DNA from: JAVWJP01 sp036638975 | Lineage (GTDB): Bacteria > Bacillota > Clostridia > Oscillospirales > Ruminococcaceae | DNA: 54,403 bases | Direction of reading: 5' to 3' | Assembly: GCA_036638975.1 (NCBI GenBank) | Contig: JAVWJP010000013.1 | Coordinates: 1-54,403 of the forward strand | Part shown: one piece after another, positions 23,722 to 32,211 of the stretch | Position numbering within the stretch: the stretch's first letter is position 1 | How the letters are laid out: every line of letters begins with the position of its first letter | Notes under the pieces: model-generated | What the model was told of the DNA's origin: nothing | What the model saw: the letters and a program-made list of their open reading frames with translations, nothing else | Database searches by the model: none | Made by a program: the position numbers and the translations under genes

Positions 23722-24213
23722 TTATTTTATTATAGTACTGATACCTTTTTGAAGTGCCACAGTCCCTGTGCGCATAACTTCGCGTATACCATATGGACGA
23801 AGCAAATCTTCCAAAAGCTCTAAGCGGTCCGGAGTATCGCAAATTTCTATGGTAAGCGTAGTTTTAGAAAGGTCTACTATTCTTGCAGCAGTTATTTTAA
23901 CAATGTCTATAATTTCGCTGCGCGTCGCACCCGAAACACTAACCTTCAAAAGCATAAGCTCGCGCGTTATAATATCTCCGGCTTCAAACACACGAACATG
24001 AATAACATCTACAAGCTTGTTAAGCTGTTTTTCCACCTGCTCCACAACAGAATCGTCACCGTTTACAACAATAGTCATACGCGATATTGTTTTGTCCTCG
24101 GTAACGCCAACTGCAAGGCTGTCTATATTAAACCCGCGGCGCGAAAATAGCCCCGAAATACGCGAGAGCACACCGGCTCTGTTTTCTACCAGCACAGACA
24201 ATGTGCGCTTCAT
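23722..24213 (-). CDS. ilvN: Acetolactate synthase, small regulatory subunit
   Basis: 163 residues. N-terminal ACT domain (RTLSVLVENRAGVLSRISGLF, NIDSLAVG) that binds valine for feedback inhibition, followed by the C-terminal domain that activates the catalytic subunit. It starts 29 bp after ilvB behind AAAGGAGAGG and completes a two-gene operon. Confidence 0.95.
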   Translation of the reverse strand: MKRTLSVLVENRAGVLSRISGLFSRRGFNIDSLAVGVTEDKTISRMTIVVNGDDSVVEQVEKQLNKLVDVIHVRVFEAGDIITRELMLLKVSVSGATRSEIIDIVKITAARIVDLSKTTLTIEICDTPDRLELLEDLLRPYGIREVMRTGTVALQKGISTIIK

Positions 24214-24242
24214 AAAAAGCCTCTCCTTTCGCCCGTTTAAGC

Positions 24243-25859
24243 CTAAAGCTTTGTAGACTCGTCAGGGTCTATTTTACATTCGAGCACAAACGGCTTGTCC
24301 TCACGCAAAAACTTTTTTACAGCTTCGTCAATGCTCTCGTTGTCTGCAATGCACAGGCTGTCTACCCCATACGCCTTTGCCACAGCGCAAATGTCGGGTA
24401 TACCGCCAAGCTCTACAGCGGTGCAAGCTCCGTACTCACTTTTTTGCAGCTCGTGCACCATGCCAAGACGGGTATTGTTAAGCACCACCAGCTTAACCGC
24501 CACACCATGCTGCACAATTGTTGCAAGCTCCGGCAGCTGCATTTGAAAAGCACCGTCGCCGCACACCGCCACCACCTGTTTTTTAGGCTCTGCAAGCTTT
24601 GCACCTATTGCGGCGGGCAAAGAATACCCCATTGTTCCCATGCCGCCTGAGGTCAAAAACCTTCCGCTTCGCAGGTTTACACTGCGCGCCGACCATATCT
24701 GGTTTTGTCCAACGTCCGAAATATATATTCCATCGTCGTACATTGCATTTGACAGCTTTGTCAAAAAAGCATATGGGTTTACAAATCCGTTTTTTGCAGA
24801 CAGCGGCAGCTGCGACTCAGCTGTCCTTGCTTTTTTTATATCGTTCAGCCATTGTAAGGTTTCAAGCTGCCCGCACTGCTCCAATATCTGCTTTATTATA
24901 AGCCCCGCATCGCCCACAAGCGGTATGTTTGTTTCCATATTTTTGCCTATCTCCGCGGGGTCTATATCTATATGTATAACACGTTTTTTACGGCTTAAAA
25001 GCGCCGGGCTTTTCATTGCTCTGTCGCCCACCCGTGCACCTATTATTATAAGCAAATCGGCACTGTTAAGCGCTTCATTTGCGTTTTTGCTCCCGTACAT
25101 TCCAAGCATTCCTACGTACATTTCATGTGCTGTGGGCAACACTCCCAGCCCCATTAATGTAGACACCGCAGGCACTGCGCACTGCTCGCACAGCTTTTGC
25201 ACTTCTTTTTCTGCGTGTGCGCCAAAGACGCCGCCGCCCGCACATATAAGCGGTCGCTTTGCCTCGTGCATAGCTGCCAAAACACGGCGCAATTGCAGTG
25301 CGTTACCCTTACTGCTAGGCTTATATCCGCGTATATTAGGCAACTCCGGTGCTTTATATTCTATCTCTGTATCCTGTATGTCCACAGGAATATCTACAAG
25401 CACAGGCCCTTGCCTACCGGTTGTCGCAAGGTAAAACGCCTCTTTTATTATACGCGGAATCTCGTCCGCATTTTTTATGAGAAAGCTATATTTTATAAAT
25501 GGCGCGGCTGCCCCCGTTATGTCTGCCTCTTGAAAAACATCGCGCCCCAAAACCTCTGTAGAAACCTGCCCCGTTATGGCAACAATTGGGATAGAATCCA
25601 TATATGCCGTTGCAAGAGCCGTAATAAGGTTTGTGGCACCGGGCCCGGAAGTTGCAATACACACCCCCGCCTTACCCGAAACACGCGCATAGCCGCTGGC
25701 GGCGTGCCCCGCGTTTTCTTCGTGCCTTACAAGAATATGCCGAAGCGAAGTTTCGCGCATTGCCTCGTAAAACGGGCATATGGCAGCACCCGGATACCCA
25801 AACACCGTTGTAACGCCCTCATCAAGCAGTGCCCTTGCTACAGCCTGTGCTCCTGTCAT
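24243..25859 (-). CDS. ilvB: Acetolactate synthase, large catalytic subunit
   Basis: ThDP enzyme for the first common step of valine, leucine and isoleucine synthesis. 538 residues. The catalytic glutamate lies in HEENAGHAASGYAR (about residue 47); the ThDP-binding motif is GDGAFQMQLPEL with the later asparagine pair LNN. Upstream there is no T-box-like structure; the leader is only about 40 nt long from the promoter at 25907-25935, so regulation is more likely by a repressor or activator. Confidence 0.95.
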   Translation of the reverse strand: MTGAQAVARALLDEGVTTVFGYPGAAICPFYEAMRETSLRHILVRHEENAGHAASGYARVSGKAGVCIATSGPGATNLITALATAYMDSIPIVAITGQVSTEVLGRDVFQEADITGAAAPFIKYSFLIKNADEIPRIIKEAFYLATTGRQGPVLVDIPVDIQDTEIEYKAPELPNIRGYKPSSKGNALQLRRVLAAMHEAKRPLICAGGGVFGAHAEKEVQKLCEQCAVPAVSTLMGLGVLPTAHEMYVGMLGMYGSKNANEALNSADLLIIIGARVGDRAMKSPALLSRKKRVIHIDIDPAEIGKNMETNIPLVGDAGLIIKQILEQCGQLETLQWLNDIKKARTAESQLPLSAKNGFVNPYAFLTKLSNAMYDDGIYISDVGQNQIWSARSVNLRSGRFLTSGGMGTMGYSLPAAIGAKLAEPKKQVVAVCGDGAFQMQLPELATIVQHGVAVKLVVLNNTRLGMVHELQKSEYGACTAVELGGIPDICAVAKAYGVDSLCIADNESIDEAVKKFLREDKPFVLECKIDPDESTKL

Positions 25860-25906
25860 TGTAATGCCACCTCATTTTCTGTACGGTCTAAAAACCTAAC
25901 GTTTAC

Positions 25907-25935
25907 ATTGTACAATAAACGCCGCTTTCTTTCAA
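25907..25935 (-). promoter_or_regulatory. Sigma-A promoter of ilvBN
   Basis: On the minus strand TTGAAA (25935-25930), 17-bp spacer, TACAAT (25912-25907). Confidence 0.8.
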
Positions 25936-25965
25936 TAGATTATTTTATAATGTAAATGCACTATA

Positions 25966-25989
25966 TGCAAAAAATAATGTATTTTTGCA
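25966..25989. promoter_or_regulatory. Palindromic operator candidate between divergent promoters
   Basis: TGCAAAAA - 8 bp - TTTTTGCA between the ilvB promoter and the promoter of the gene at 26106. It could bind a regulator of either gene; no known consensus is matched. Confidence 0.4.
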
Positions 25990-26010
25990 CACTATATAAA
26001 TATACGGCAA

Positions 26011-26039
26011 TTGACACAAGGGCACGGCGGCTGTAAAAT
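26011..26039 (+). promoter_or_regulatory. Sigma-A promoter of the BtuF-like lipoprotein gene
   Basis: Perfect TTGACA (26011-26016), 17-bp spacer, TAAAAT (26034-26039). Confidence 0.85.
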
Positions 26040-26105
26040 GGGTTTATAACGCTTATAAAGACATCAAGTTTTTTGGCTTTTTAGCCACCGAAAGGATTTT
26101 AATAT

Positions 26106-27062
26106 ATGAAAACAAGAAAAATATTAGCGGCACTTTTAGCTTTTATTTTAATATTTGCAGTTAGCGCCTGTGCCAAAAAAAACGAGCAGAGCAGCAGCGA
26201 CAAGCCCACAGAGGACTCGACGGAAAGCATAAGCGAGGAGGACACGGGCTACCCCGTGAGCATAGGAGATGTAAAAATAGCTATGCCGCCCGAAAAAATA
26301 GTTTCGCTCTCGCCCGCTACAACCGAGCTTTTATGCGACCTTGGTTACCGCGAAAAAATAATTGGGATAAGCGATTTTTGCAGCTATGAGGCTGAGGATA
26401 TTTCATCGCTACCAAGGCTTGGCACTGTAGGCAGCACACAAACCGAGGATATTTTAAGCCTTAGCCCGCAGCTTGTGCTATCTGTATCTCCTATATCTGC
26501 AACGGCACAGGAAGCGCTTAAAAAAGCCGACATAACGGTGCTTGTACTGCCTCGTGCCAACAGCTTAGACGAGCTTTGCGAGCTTTACAAAAATATCTCA
26601 AAGATATTTGACGGCGAAAAAAGCGGGGGTGAAAAGGGACAGGCATTTTTTGACAAACAAAATGCCGTGCTTACCGCGATATCGGAAAAAGTGATGGCTT
26701 TAGAGAAACAGCCGGAAGCTGCCTATTTGCGCGTTATGCCGCTTACCCTCGCGACAGGCGACAGCTTTGAGGGAAGGCTTTTAGAAAAATGCGGCTTTAA
26801 AAACAGTGCGGCAAGCTATACCGGCTGGGTTTACCCTAAGGAAGCTGCGGCAGGTCTTATGCCGGACATAATATTTTACGACAAGACTATAGGGCTTGAC
26901 GCCCTAAAAGCAACACAAATATACAGCACCACACCCGCCTATGCAAACGAAAAATGCTTTGAAACAGACATGGAGGTTTTTGAACGGCAGGGCAAGCGTA
27001 TGTTTACAATGCTTGAAGAAATGGCAAAAAAAGCCTGCCCAAAAGCCTTTGAAAACTCATAA
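26106..27062 (+). CDS. Lipoprotein substrate-binding protein, cobalamin/iron-siderophore type
   Basis: 318 residues. Lipoprotein signal with lipobox VSAC (Cys22), an acidic and serine-rich linker, then a helical-backbone metal receptor domain: PEKIVSLSPATTELLCDLG and GTVGSTQTEDILSLSPQLVL are the standard BtuF/FhuD-like blocks. It should bind a corrinoid or ferric chelate outside the cell for an ABC importer. No permease or ATPase is adjacent, and it has its own promoter and terminator, so it is an orphan or shares a transporter encoded elsewhere. Confidence 0.88.
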   Translation: MKTRKILAALLAFILIFAVSACAKKNEQSSSDKPTEDSTESISEEDTGYPVSIGDVKIAMPPEKIVSLSPATTELLCDLGYREKIIGISDFCSYEAEDISSLPRLGTVGSTQTEDILSLSPQLVLSVSPISATAQEALKKADITVLVLPRANSLDELCELYKNISKIFDGEKSGGEKGQAFFDKQNAVLTAISEKVMALEKQPEAAYLRVMPLTLATGDSFEGRLLEKCGFKNSAASYTGWVYPKEAAAGLMPDIIFYDKTIGLDALKATQIYSTTPAYANEKCFETDMEVFERQGKRMFTMLEEMAKKACPKAFENS

Positions 27063-27097
27063 ATAATTAAAGTGCAGCTATAAAAGCTTATGCAAAA

Positions 27098-27122
27098 AGC
27101 CCCCCGCCACTGGCGGGGGGCT
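27098..27122 (+). terminator. GC-rich terminator hairpin
   Basis: AGCCCCCCGCC-act-GGCGGGGGGCT, an 11-bp perfect stem after the lipoprotein gene; the tail AGCATTTTAT is only moderately T-rich. Confidence 0.65.
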
Positions 27123-27144
27123 AGCATTTTATATAACAGGTTTA

Positions 27145-27555
27145 CTATGCAATGTACTTTTTAACGCTCTCGGGTAGCTCTGAGGCGTCACAGGAAATTG
27201 TAAAGGTTATAGAAGCCTTGCTGGATTCAACAAGAGCACCGAGTCTTATTATAAACTCTGCAAGCTCGTTATAGTCCCTTCCGCCTATCTTTAAGGTTCC
27301 GTCTACAAATATCTCTGAAATATCGTAGTTACCGGCAAAAATACCCGCTATAAAACCATAAAACGAATCGTAACTTTCAATCTTATAGTCTTCAATATCA
27401 ATAAGCCGTACAGCGTGGTCTATGTCATATGTCATTTTCAGTCCCTTTTCAACGCACACTATATTACCCGTAGTTGTTTTTACCGCTGCGTTAATCTGGT
27501 CTATAAGTGTTTTGGTTTTACCGGAGCCTTTGTTTCCCACGATAAGCTTTATCAT
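27145..27555 (-). CDS. Small P-loop ATPase-like protein of unknown function
   Basis: 136 residues. The Walker A motif GNKGSGKT is at residues 7-14, near the N terminus as in compact P-loop NTPases; a possible Walker B is ISEIFVDG. There is no recognisable partner domain. Proteins of this type in Clostridia are often named as twitching-motility or ATP-binding proteins without evidence. It starts behind TAGGAGGAA and lies 55 bp after pgi on the same strand. I do not recognise its function. Confidence 0.75.
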   Translation of the reverse strand: MIKLIVGNKGSGKTKTLIDQINAAVKTTTGNIVCVEKGLKMTYDIDHAVRLIDIEDYKIESYDSFYGFIAGIFAGNYDISEIFVDGTLKIGGRDYNELAEFIIRLGALVESSKASITFTISCDASELPESVKKYIA

Positions 27556-27585
27556 GTTTTATTCCTCCTAAGTTTTGTTGTATTT

Positions 27586-27602
27586 TAACCGCCTGCGGCG
27601 GT
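27586..27602. repeat. Small GC hairpin downstream of pgi
   Basis: AACCGCC-tgc-GGCGGTT between pgi and the P-loop gene, of the same style as the GC palindromes elsewhere. On the minus strand it is followed by AAAATA, so it is not a typical terminator. Confidence 0.4.
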
Positions 27603-27610
27603 TTTGTGGC

Positions 27611-28948
27611 TTAGTGCAGCTTTGCTTCAAGCTGAGAACGCATATCCTCATAGCCCGGCTTGCCCAACAGTGCGAACATATTTTTTTTGTAGCTTTCCAC
27701 ACCCGGTTGGTCAAAGGGGTTTACATCTAAAACATAGCCCGAAATGGCACACGCTTTTTCAAAGAAATAAACCATATATCCAAACTCATGCTCGTTAATC
27801 TCCGGCAGCTCTAAAACTATATTTGGTACTCCGCCCTCGGTGTGCGCCAAAATTGTCCCCTCAAGCGCTTTGCGGTTTACAACCGACATATTTTGCCCCG
27901 AAAGAAAGTTTAAGCCATCGGCATTTGCAGCATCTTTTTCTATAAATAAGTCTGTCTTAGGCTTTTTTATGTCCACAACAGTTTCAAACAGAATGCGTTC
28001 GCCCTGCTGTATGTATTGCCCCATAGAGTGCAGGTCGGTAGAAAACGTTGCCGCCGCAGGGAAAATCCCTTTGTTTTCTTTGCCCTCGCTCTCGCCAAAA
28101 AGCTGTTTAAACCATTCCGACATCATGGTAAAAGCCGGCTCGTAGCTTACAAGCATTTCTATCTTTTTGCCCTTGCGGTAAAGTGCCTGACGCAACGCGG
28201 CATATCGGTAACAGTCGTTACTTGCAACATCATCATTATTAAGCTCGTCAACAGCCTGTGCCGCACCTGCCATTATAGCGTCAATATCTGCACCTGCGAC
28301 AGCTATAGGCAGCAACCCCACTGCTGTAAGCACCGAATACCGCCCGCCTATATCATCGGCAATGGCAAAGGCTTCGTAACCCTGCTCGTTGCAAAGCTGC
28401 TTTAATGTGCCGCGAGATTTATCGGTGGTGCAGTAAATGCGCCCTTTTGCACCGTCTGCGCCGTACTTTTTCTCTAAAAGCTCGCGGAAGATGCGAAACG
28501 CCAAAGCGGGCTCTGTAGTAGTGCCCGATTTTGAAATAACATTTATAGAGATATCTTTGCCCTCACAAATTGAAAGCAGCTCGTTTAGATAGGTAGGGTT
28601 AATATTGTTGCCGGCAAAAAATATTTGCGGTGTATCTTTTTTGATATTGTTGTAAAAAGGCGAACGCAAAAGCTCTATAGCGGCGCGCGCGCCAAGGTAG
28701 CTTCCGCCTATGCCTATAACTATAAGTATGTCGCTGTCGCTTTTAATTTTAGCAGCGGCTTTTTTTATCCTGCCAAATTCCTCTTTGTCGTAGTCTTTAG
28801 GTAAATTAAGCCAGCCTAAAAAGTCGTTGCCCTTGCCGCTGCCCGCATTAAGTGTGTTATGTGCCGTTTTAACCTCGGGGTACAAAGCCTCGATTTCCGC
28901 CTCTGTCAAAAAGCCTTTTAGATAATTCGAGTTAAGTTTTACTGCCAT
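27611..28948 (-). CDS. pgi: Glucose-6-phosphate isomerase
   Basis: Interconverts glucose 6-phosphate and fructose 6-phosphate. 445 residues, the short Gram-positive form. IGIGGSYLGARAAIELL, VISKSGTTTEPALAFR (sugar phosphate site) and the later GGRYSVLTAVGLLP block are conserved; catalytic residues of the family fall in these regions. GGGGGAA precedes the ATG. Unlinked to other glycolytic genes, though nagB lies about 5 kb away and feeds the same intermediate. Confidence 0.96.
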   Translation of the reverse strand: MAVKLNSNYLKGFLTEAEIEALYPEVKTAHNTLNAGSGKGNDFLGWLNLPKDYDKEEFGRIKKAAAKIKSDSDILIVIGIGGSYLGARAAIELLRSPFYNNIKKDTPQIFFAGNNINPTYLNELLSICEGKDISINVISKSGTTTEPALAFRIFRELLEKKYGADGAKGRIYCTTDKSRGTLKQLCNEQGYEAFAIADDIGGRYSVLTAVGLLPIAVAGADIDAIMAGAAQAVDELNNDDVASNDCYRYAALRQALYRKGKKIEMLVSYEPAFTMMSEWFKQLFGESEGKENKGIFPAAATFSTDLHSMGQYIQQGERILFETVVDIKKPKTDLFIEKDAANADGLNFLSGQNMSVVNRKALEGTILAHTEGGVPNIVLELPEINEHEFGYMVYFFEKACAISGYVLDVNPFDQPGVESYKKNMFALLGKPGYEDMRSQLEAKLH

Positions 28949-29025
28949 TTTAAATTCCCCCGTTTCTATGTTTCCATTTTACAATATTACAGCATTATTT
29001 GCAAGTATCAATATAAAGAAACTTG

Positions 29026-29052
29026 CTAATTTATGCAGTTTTCACAAATTAG
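29026..29052 (-). terminator. Hairpin after the carboxypeptidase gene
   Basis: CTAATTT/AAATTAG inverted repeat (29026-29032 and 29046-29052) just beyond the stop of the minus-strand gene; the U tract is poor, so termination strength is doubtful. Confidence 0.35.
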
Positions 29053-29055
29053 ACA

Positions 29056-30243
29056 TTATATTAGCATAATAAGCTTACCAAAAAGCATCTTCATTCCGTT
29101 TAGCATAGTCATTTTTTCTACTGCTTGTGCCGCTTTAAGGGTATATTCGGCTATGGGAGAAGCACCTAACACCACAAGAACTCTGCCCAGCACCTGCCCC
29201 TTTTCTACAGGCGCCTCCAAATCCGGCACAAGGCTTATGCGCTGCTCGAGCTTTTGCTCGTCACCTTTTTTCACCACAATATCGGCGGGCTTTTCGTAGG
29301 TGACATTAACCTCAGGCGAGGTGCCTCCCTTAACCTTTACGGGCGTAAGCTTCTCTGAAATACCGGGAAGCGCCGCCATTTCATAGCTCGCAAAGCCGTA
29401 ATCTAAAAGCTTTCGTGCCGCCGCAAAGCGCTCGTCACTTGTCGGCGCACCCATAACAACCGCCACAAGGCTAAGCCCCCCGCGCTGTGCAGATGCCGCA
29501 AGACAGCTGCCCGCTCCGTCTGTAGTGCCTGTTTTAAGCCCTGTTGCGCCTTCGTAAAAGCGCACAAGCTTATTTGTGTTTACAAGCTGTGTAGCTCCGT
29601 CGCGCAAAGAGTCCATCCACACTGTAGAATATTTTTTTATTTTCGGGTGCTTTAAAAGCTCGCAAGACATCAAAGCTATATCGCGTGCTGTAGTTTCGTG
29701 CCCCGCCTCATCAAGCCCGCAAGCGTTTTTAAAGCTTGTGTTCTTCATGTTAAGCTCCGCCGCACGCTTGTTCATAAGCGCAACAAAATTTTCTTCGCTG
29801 CCCGCAACAGCCTCTCCCAAAAGCACAGACGCATCATTTGCAGAGGATATTGCCGCCGCCTTTAAAAGGTCATTTACACTCATCTGCTCGTTTGGCTCCA
29901 ACCAAATTTGGCTGCCGCCCATTCCCGCCGCGTGCTCCGTACAGCTTATCATGTCATCAAGCTTTAGCGTACCCGCGTCCAGCGCCTCCATCGTAAGCAA
30001 AAGCGTCATAATTTTTGTCACAGAGGCAGGCGGCATAGGCTCGTCGGGGTTTTGCTCGTAAAGCTGCTGACCTGTGGCTTGCTCGTACAGCACTGCCGAT
30101 TTTACATTCATGCTGATTTCGCCCTGCTGCAACGGCAGCAAAACCCCTGCTTCGCCCTCGTAGGCTTTTACGGGGCAAGGGCACAGAATAAAAAAGACAA
30201 ATGCCAAAGTAAATGCCGCGGCTCGTTTTAAAGGCTTATACAT
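29056..30243 (-). CDS. D-alanyl-D-alanine carboxypeptidase (serine type, PBP5/DacF-like)
   Basis: Trims the terminal D-Ala from peptidoglycan stem peptides outside the cell. Signal peptide at residues 1-27 (cleavage probably after VKA). The three penicillin-binding motifs are present: SxxK in PASVTKIM (S74, K77), SxN in SSANDAS, and KTG in LKTGTTDGAG; a C-terminal beta domain follows. 395 residues from ATG 30243, with GGAGTG at the proper distance; an upstream ATG would overlap that site. The C terminus ends in a hydrophobic stretch that could anchor it. Confidence 0.93.
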   Translation of the reverse strand: MYKPLKRAAAFTLAFVFFILCPCPVKAYEGEAGVLLPLQQGEISMNVKSAVLYEQATGQQLYEQNPDEPMPPASVTKIMTLLLTMEALDAGTLKLDDMISCTEHAAGMGGSQIWLEPNEQMSVNDLLKAAAISSANDASVLLGEAVAGSEENFVALMNKRAAELNMKNTSFKNACGLDEAGHETTARDIALMSCELLKHPKIKKYSTVWMDSLRDGATQLVNTNKLVRFYEGATGLKTGTTDGAGSCLAASAQRGGLSLVAVVMGAPTSDERFAAARKLLDYGFASYEMAALPGISEKLTPVKVKGGTSPEVNVTYEKPADIVVKKGDEQKLEQRISLVPDLEAPVEKGQVLGRVLVVLGASPIAEYTLKAAQAVEKMTMLNGMKMLFGKLIMLI

Positions 30244-30429
30244 AAAAAGCACTCCATTCGTTTTTTTGCATAATAATGCGCTTAAAGCTTAGGTAAAACG
30301 CCACAGGGGTATTTACACAGCTTCGGTTACCATTATATGCGCCAAAACAAAGAAAAAATGTGCCTTTATACATAATAGCCGGGCAGCATTTTTAAAATAC
30401 CGTCCAGCTACTCATTGATGATTCTTTTT

Positions 30430-30660
30430 TTACGCAACTATGAAAGGCTTGATTTCTTCCATAAATGCTTCCGCTTTGTCACTGTAAACCTGCATTTTTA
30501 TTGGCTTTGAAAGGTCTAGGCTAAAAATACCCATAATAGATTTTGCATCTATGGCATATCTGCCCGAAACCAGGTCAACGTCAAAATCGTATTTTGAAAC
30601 CGAGTTTACAAAAACCTTTACATCGTTGATTGTGCTTAAAAGAATAGTTACTTCCTTCAT
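30430..30660 (-). CDS. HPr-like protein lacking the phosphorylated histidine
   Basis: 76 residues with the HPr fold signature around the regulatory serine (DAKSIMGIFSLDLSKPI, compare KSIMGIMSLG of true HPr) but no His15 region: the GxHARPA block is replaced by NSVSKYDFD. It therefore cannot take phosphate from enzyme I in the usual way and may be a regulatory relative. ATG 30660 is chosen because GGAGG lies 11 bp upstream; an earlier ATG sits within that site. A second such protein is at 42967. Confidence 0.82.
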   Translation of the reverse strand: MKEVTILLSTINDVKVFVNSVSKYDFDVDLVSGRYAIDAKSIMGIFSLDLSKPIKMQVYSDKAEAFMEEIKPFIVA

Positions 30661-30716
30661 AAAATATATTTCCTCCATTTCTATGTATGATTTATAAGGA
30701 TAATCACCATAAATAC

Positions 30717-30745
30717 AATATAACAGTACTCTCTTTTTAAGTCAA
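30717..30745 (-). promoter_or_regulatory. Sigma-A promoter of the HPr-like gene
   Basis: On the minus strand TTGACT (30745-30740), 17-bp spacer, TATATT (30722-30717). Confidence 0.75.
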
Positions 30746-30885
30746 CTGCTAATTGCTATTATCTCTAAAAATCATTATAATATTAAATATGACATATTAT
30801 TTTTTGTACAAATTTAAAGCTTTTTACGGTTCAAATCTTTTCTGCTTCAAAAGCTAAAATAAACCCACTATAGACGGAGGACACA

Positions 30886-32193
30886 ATGAGAGCTGCTTTT
30901 TACACACTGGGGTGCAAGGTAAACCAGTATGAAACCCAAATACTTGAGCAAATGTTTTATGGCGGCGGATACGATATTGTCCCCACAGACAGCCCCGCCG
31001 ATGTTTTTGTAATAAACTCGTGCACCGTAACCTCCTCAGGTGACAAAAAAACGCGGCAGGCTCTGCGCCACTTTAAGCGCGCAAACCCCGGCTCTGTCGC
31101 TGTGCTTACAGGGTGCTTTCCGCAGGCGTTCCCACAGGAGGCGGCAAAAATAACAGAGGCCGACGTTATTACAGGCTCGTACAACCGCAGCGGGCTTTTG
31201 CACGATATAGAAAGCTTTTTGCAGACCGGAAGCCGCGTTATAAACATAACCCCGCACGAGCGCGGAGAAAAATTTGAGAGCATGACAGCAAGCAGGTTTT
31301 TAGACAGAACACGCGCATTTGTAAAAATACAGGACGGCTGCGAGCGTTTTTGCACCTACTGCATTATACCCATGGCGCGAGGTCCGCGGCGCAGCAAGCC
31401 TTTAGACGAGCTTTACGACGAGCTTACAGGGCTTGCCTCGGCGGGCTATAAAGAGGCTGTGCTTGTTGGCATAAACTTACCCAGCTACGGCACAGAAGGC
31501 GGCTCTGTTCGCCTTATAGATGCCATAGAGCTTGCCTGCGGAGTAAGCGGCATAGAACGCGTGCGTTTGGGTTCTCTGGAGCCTGAGGTTTTAACCGATG
31601 ATGACATTGCACGCATGGCGGCACAGCCGAAGTTTTGCCCTCAGTTTCATCTTTCGCTGCAAAGCGGGTGCGATGCAACCTTAAAGCGAATGAACCGCCA
31701 CTACAGCTCTGCACAATACGGCGAAATGGTACAAAAGCTGCGCAGCGCCTTTAATAATTGCAGTATCACCACCGACATAATGGTTGGCTTTCCAAACGAA
31801 ACCGACGAGGAGTTTGAAAGCTCGCTTGCATTTGCAAAAAATATAGGCTTTGCAAAGGTTCATGTCTTCCCGTACTCTATACGAAAGGGTACACGCGCAG
31901 CCTCTATGACAGGGCAGCAAAGCCGTGCTGTTAAAGAAAAACGCGCCGCCGTAATGCTTGCCGCTATGGCAGAGAGCCGTAAAAGCTTTTTGCACACACA
32001 GCTTGGCAAGACCGAGGAGGTGCTTTTTGAAACAATTACAACTGCTCTTGGCACCGAGGGTTATACAAAAAACTACACGCCCGTGCGCGTCCTGTCACAA
32101 AAGAACATAAGCGGCTGTCTTTATCCCGTGCGCCTTTTGGCAGTAAGCGGGGAATACTGCATCGGAGAGCTTGTTGAACCAAATTTAATATAA
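30886..32193 (+). CDS. mtaB: tRNA t6A37 methylthiotransferase MtaB
   Basis: Radical SAM enzyme that converts t6A37 to ms2t6A. The N-terminal UPF0004 domain has cysteines in LGCKVNQYE, NSCTVT and TGCFPQ for one cluster; the radical SAM motif is CERFCTYCIIP (CxxxCxxC, about residues 150-160); a TRAM-like region ends the protein. 435 residues. GACGGAGGA precedes the ATG. It acts after the t6A pathway to which tsaD in this window belongs. purL follows 18 bp later. Confidence 0.94.
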   Translation: MRAAFYTLGCKVNQYETQILEQMFYGGGYDIVPTDSPADVFVINSCTVTSSGDKKTRQALRHFKRANPGSVAVLTGCFPQAFPQEAAKITEADVITGSYNRSGLLHDIESFLQTGSRVINITPHERGEKFESMTASRFLDRTRAFVKIQDGCERFCTYCIIPMARGPRRSKPLDELYDELTGLASAGYKEAVLVGINLPSYGTEGGSVRLIDAIELACGVSGIERVRLGSLEPEVLTDDDIARMAAQPKFCPQFHLSLQSGCDATLKRMNRHYSSAQYGEMVQKLRSAFNNCSITTDIMVGFPNETDEEFESSLAFAKNIGFAKVHVFPYSIRKGTRAASMTGQQSRAVKEKRAAVMLAAMAESRKSFLHTQLGKTEEVLFETITTALGTEGYTKNYTPVRVLSQKNISGCLYPVRLLAVSGEYCIGELVEPNLI

Positions 32194-32211
32194 ATTTACA
32201 GGAGGTTAATT

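Noticed and set aside
25860..26000. T-box leader of ilvB
   Set aside because: The promoter lies only about 40 bp before the start codon, leaving no room for a T-box, and the AGGGUGGNACCGCG box is absent.
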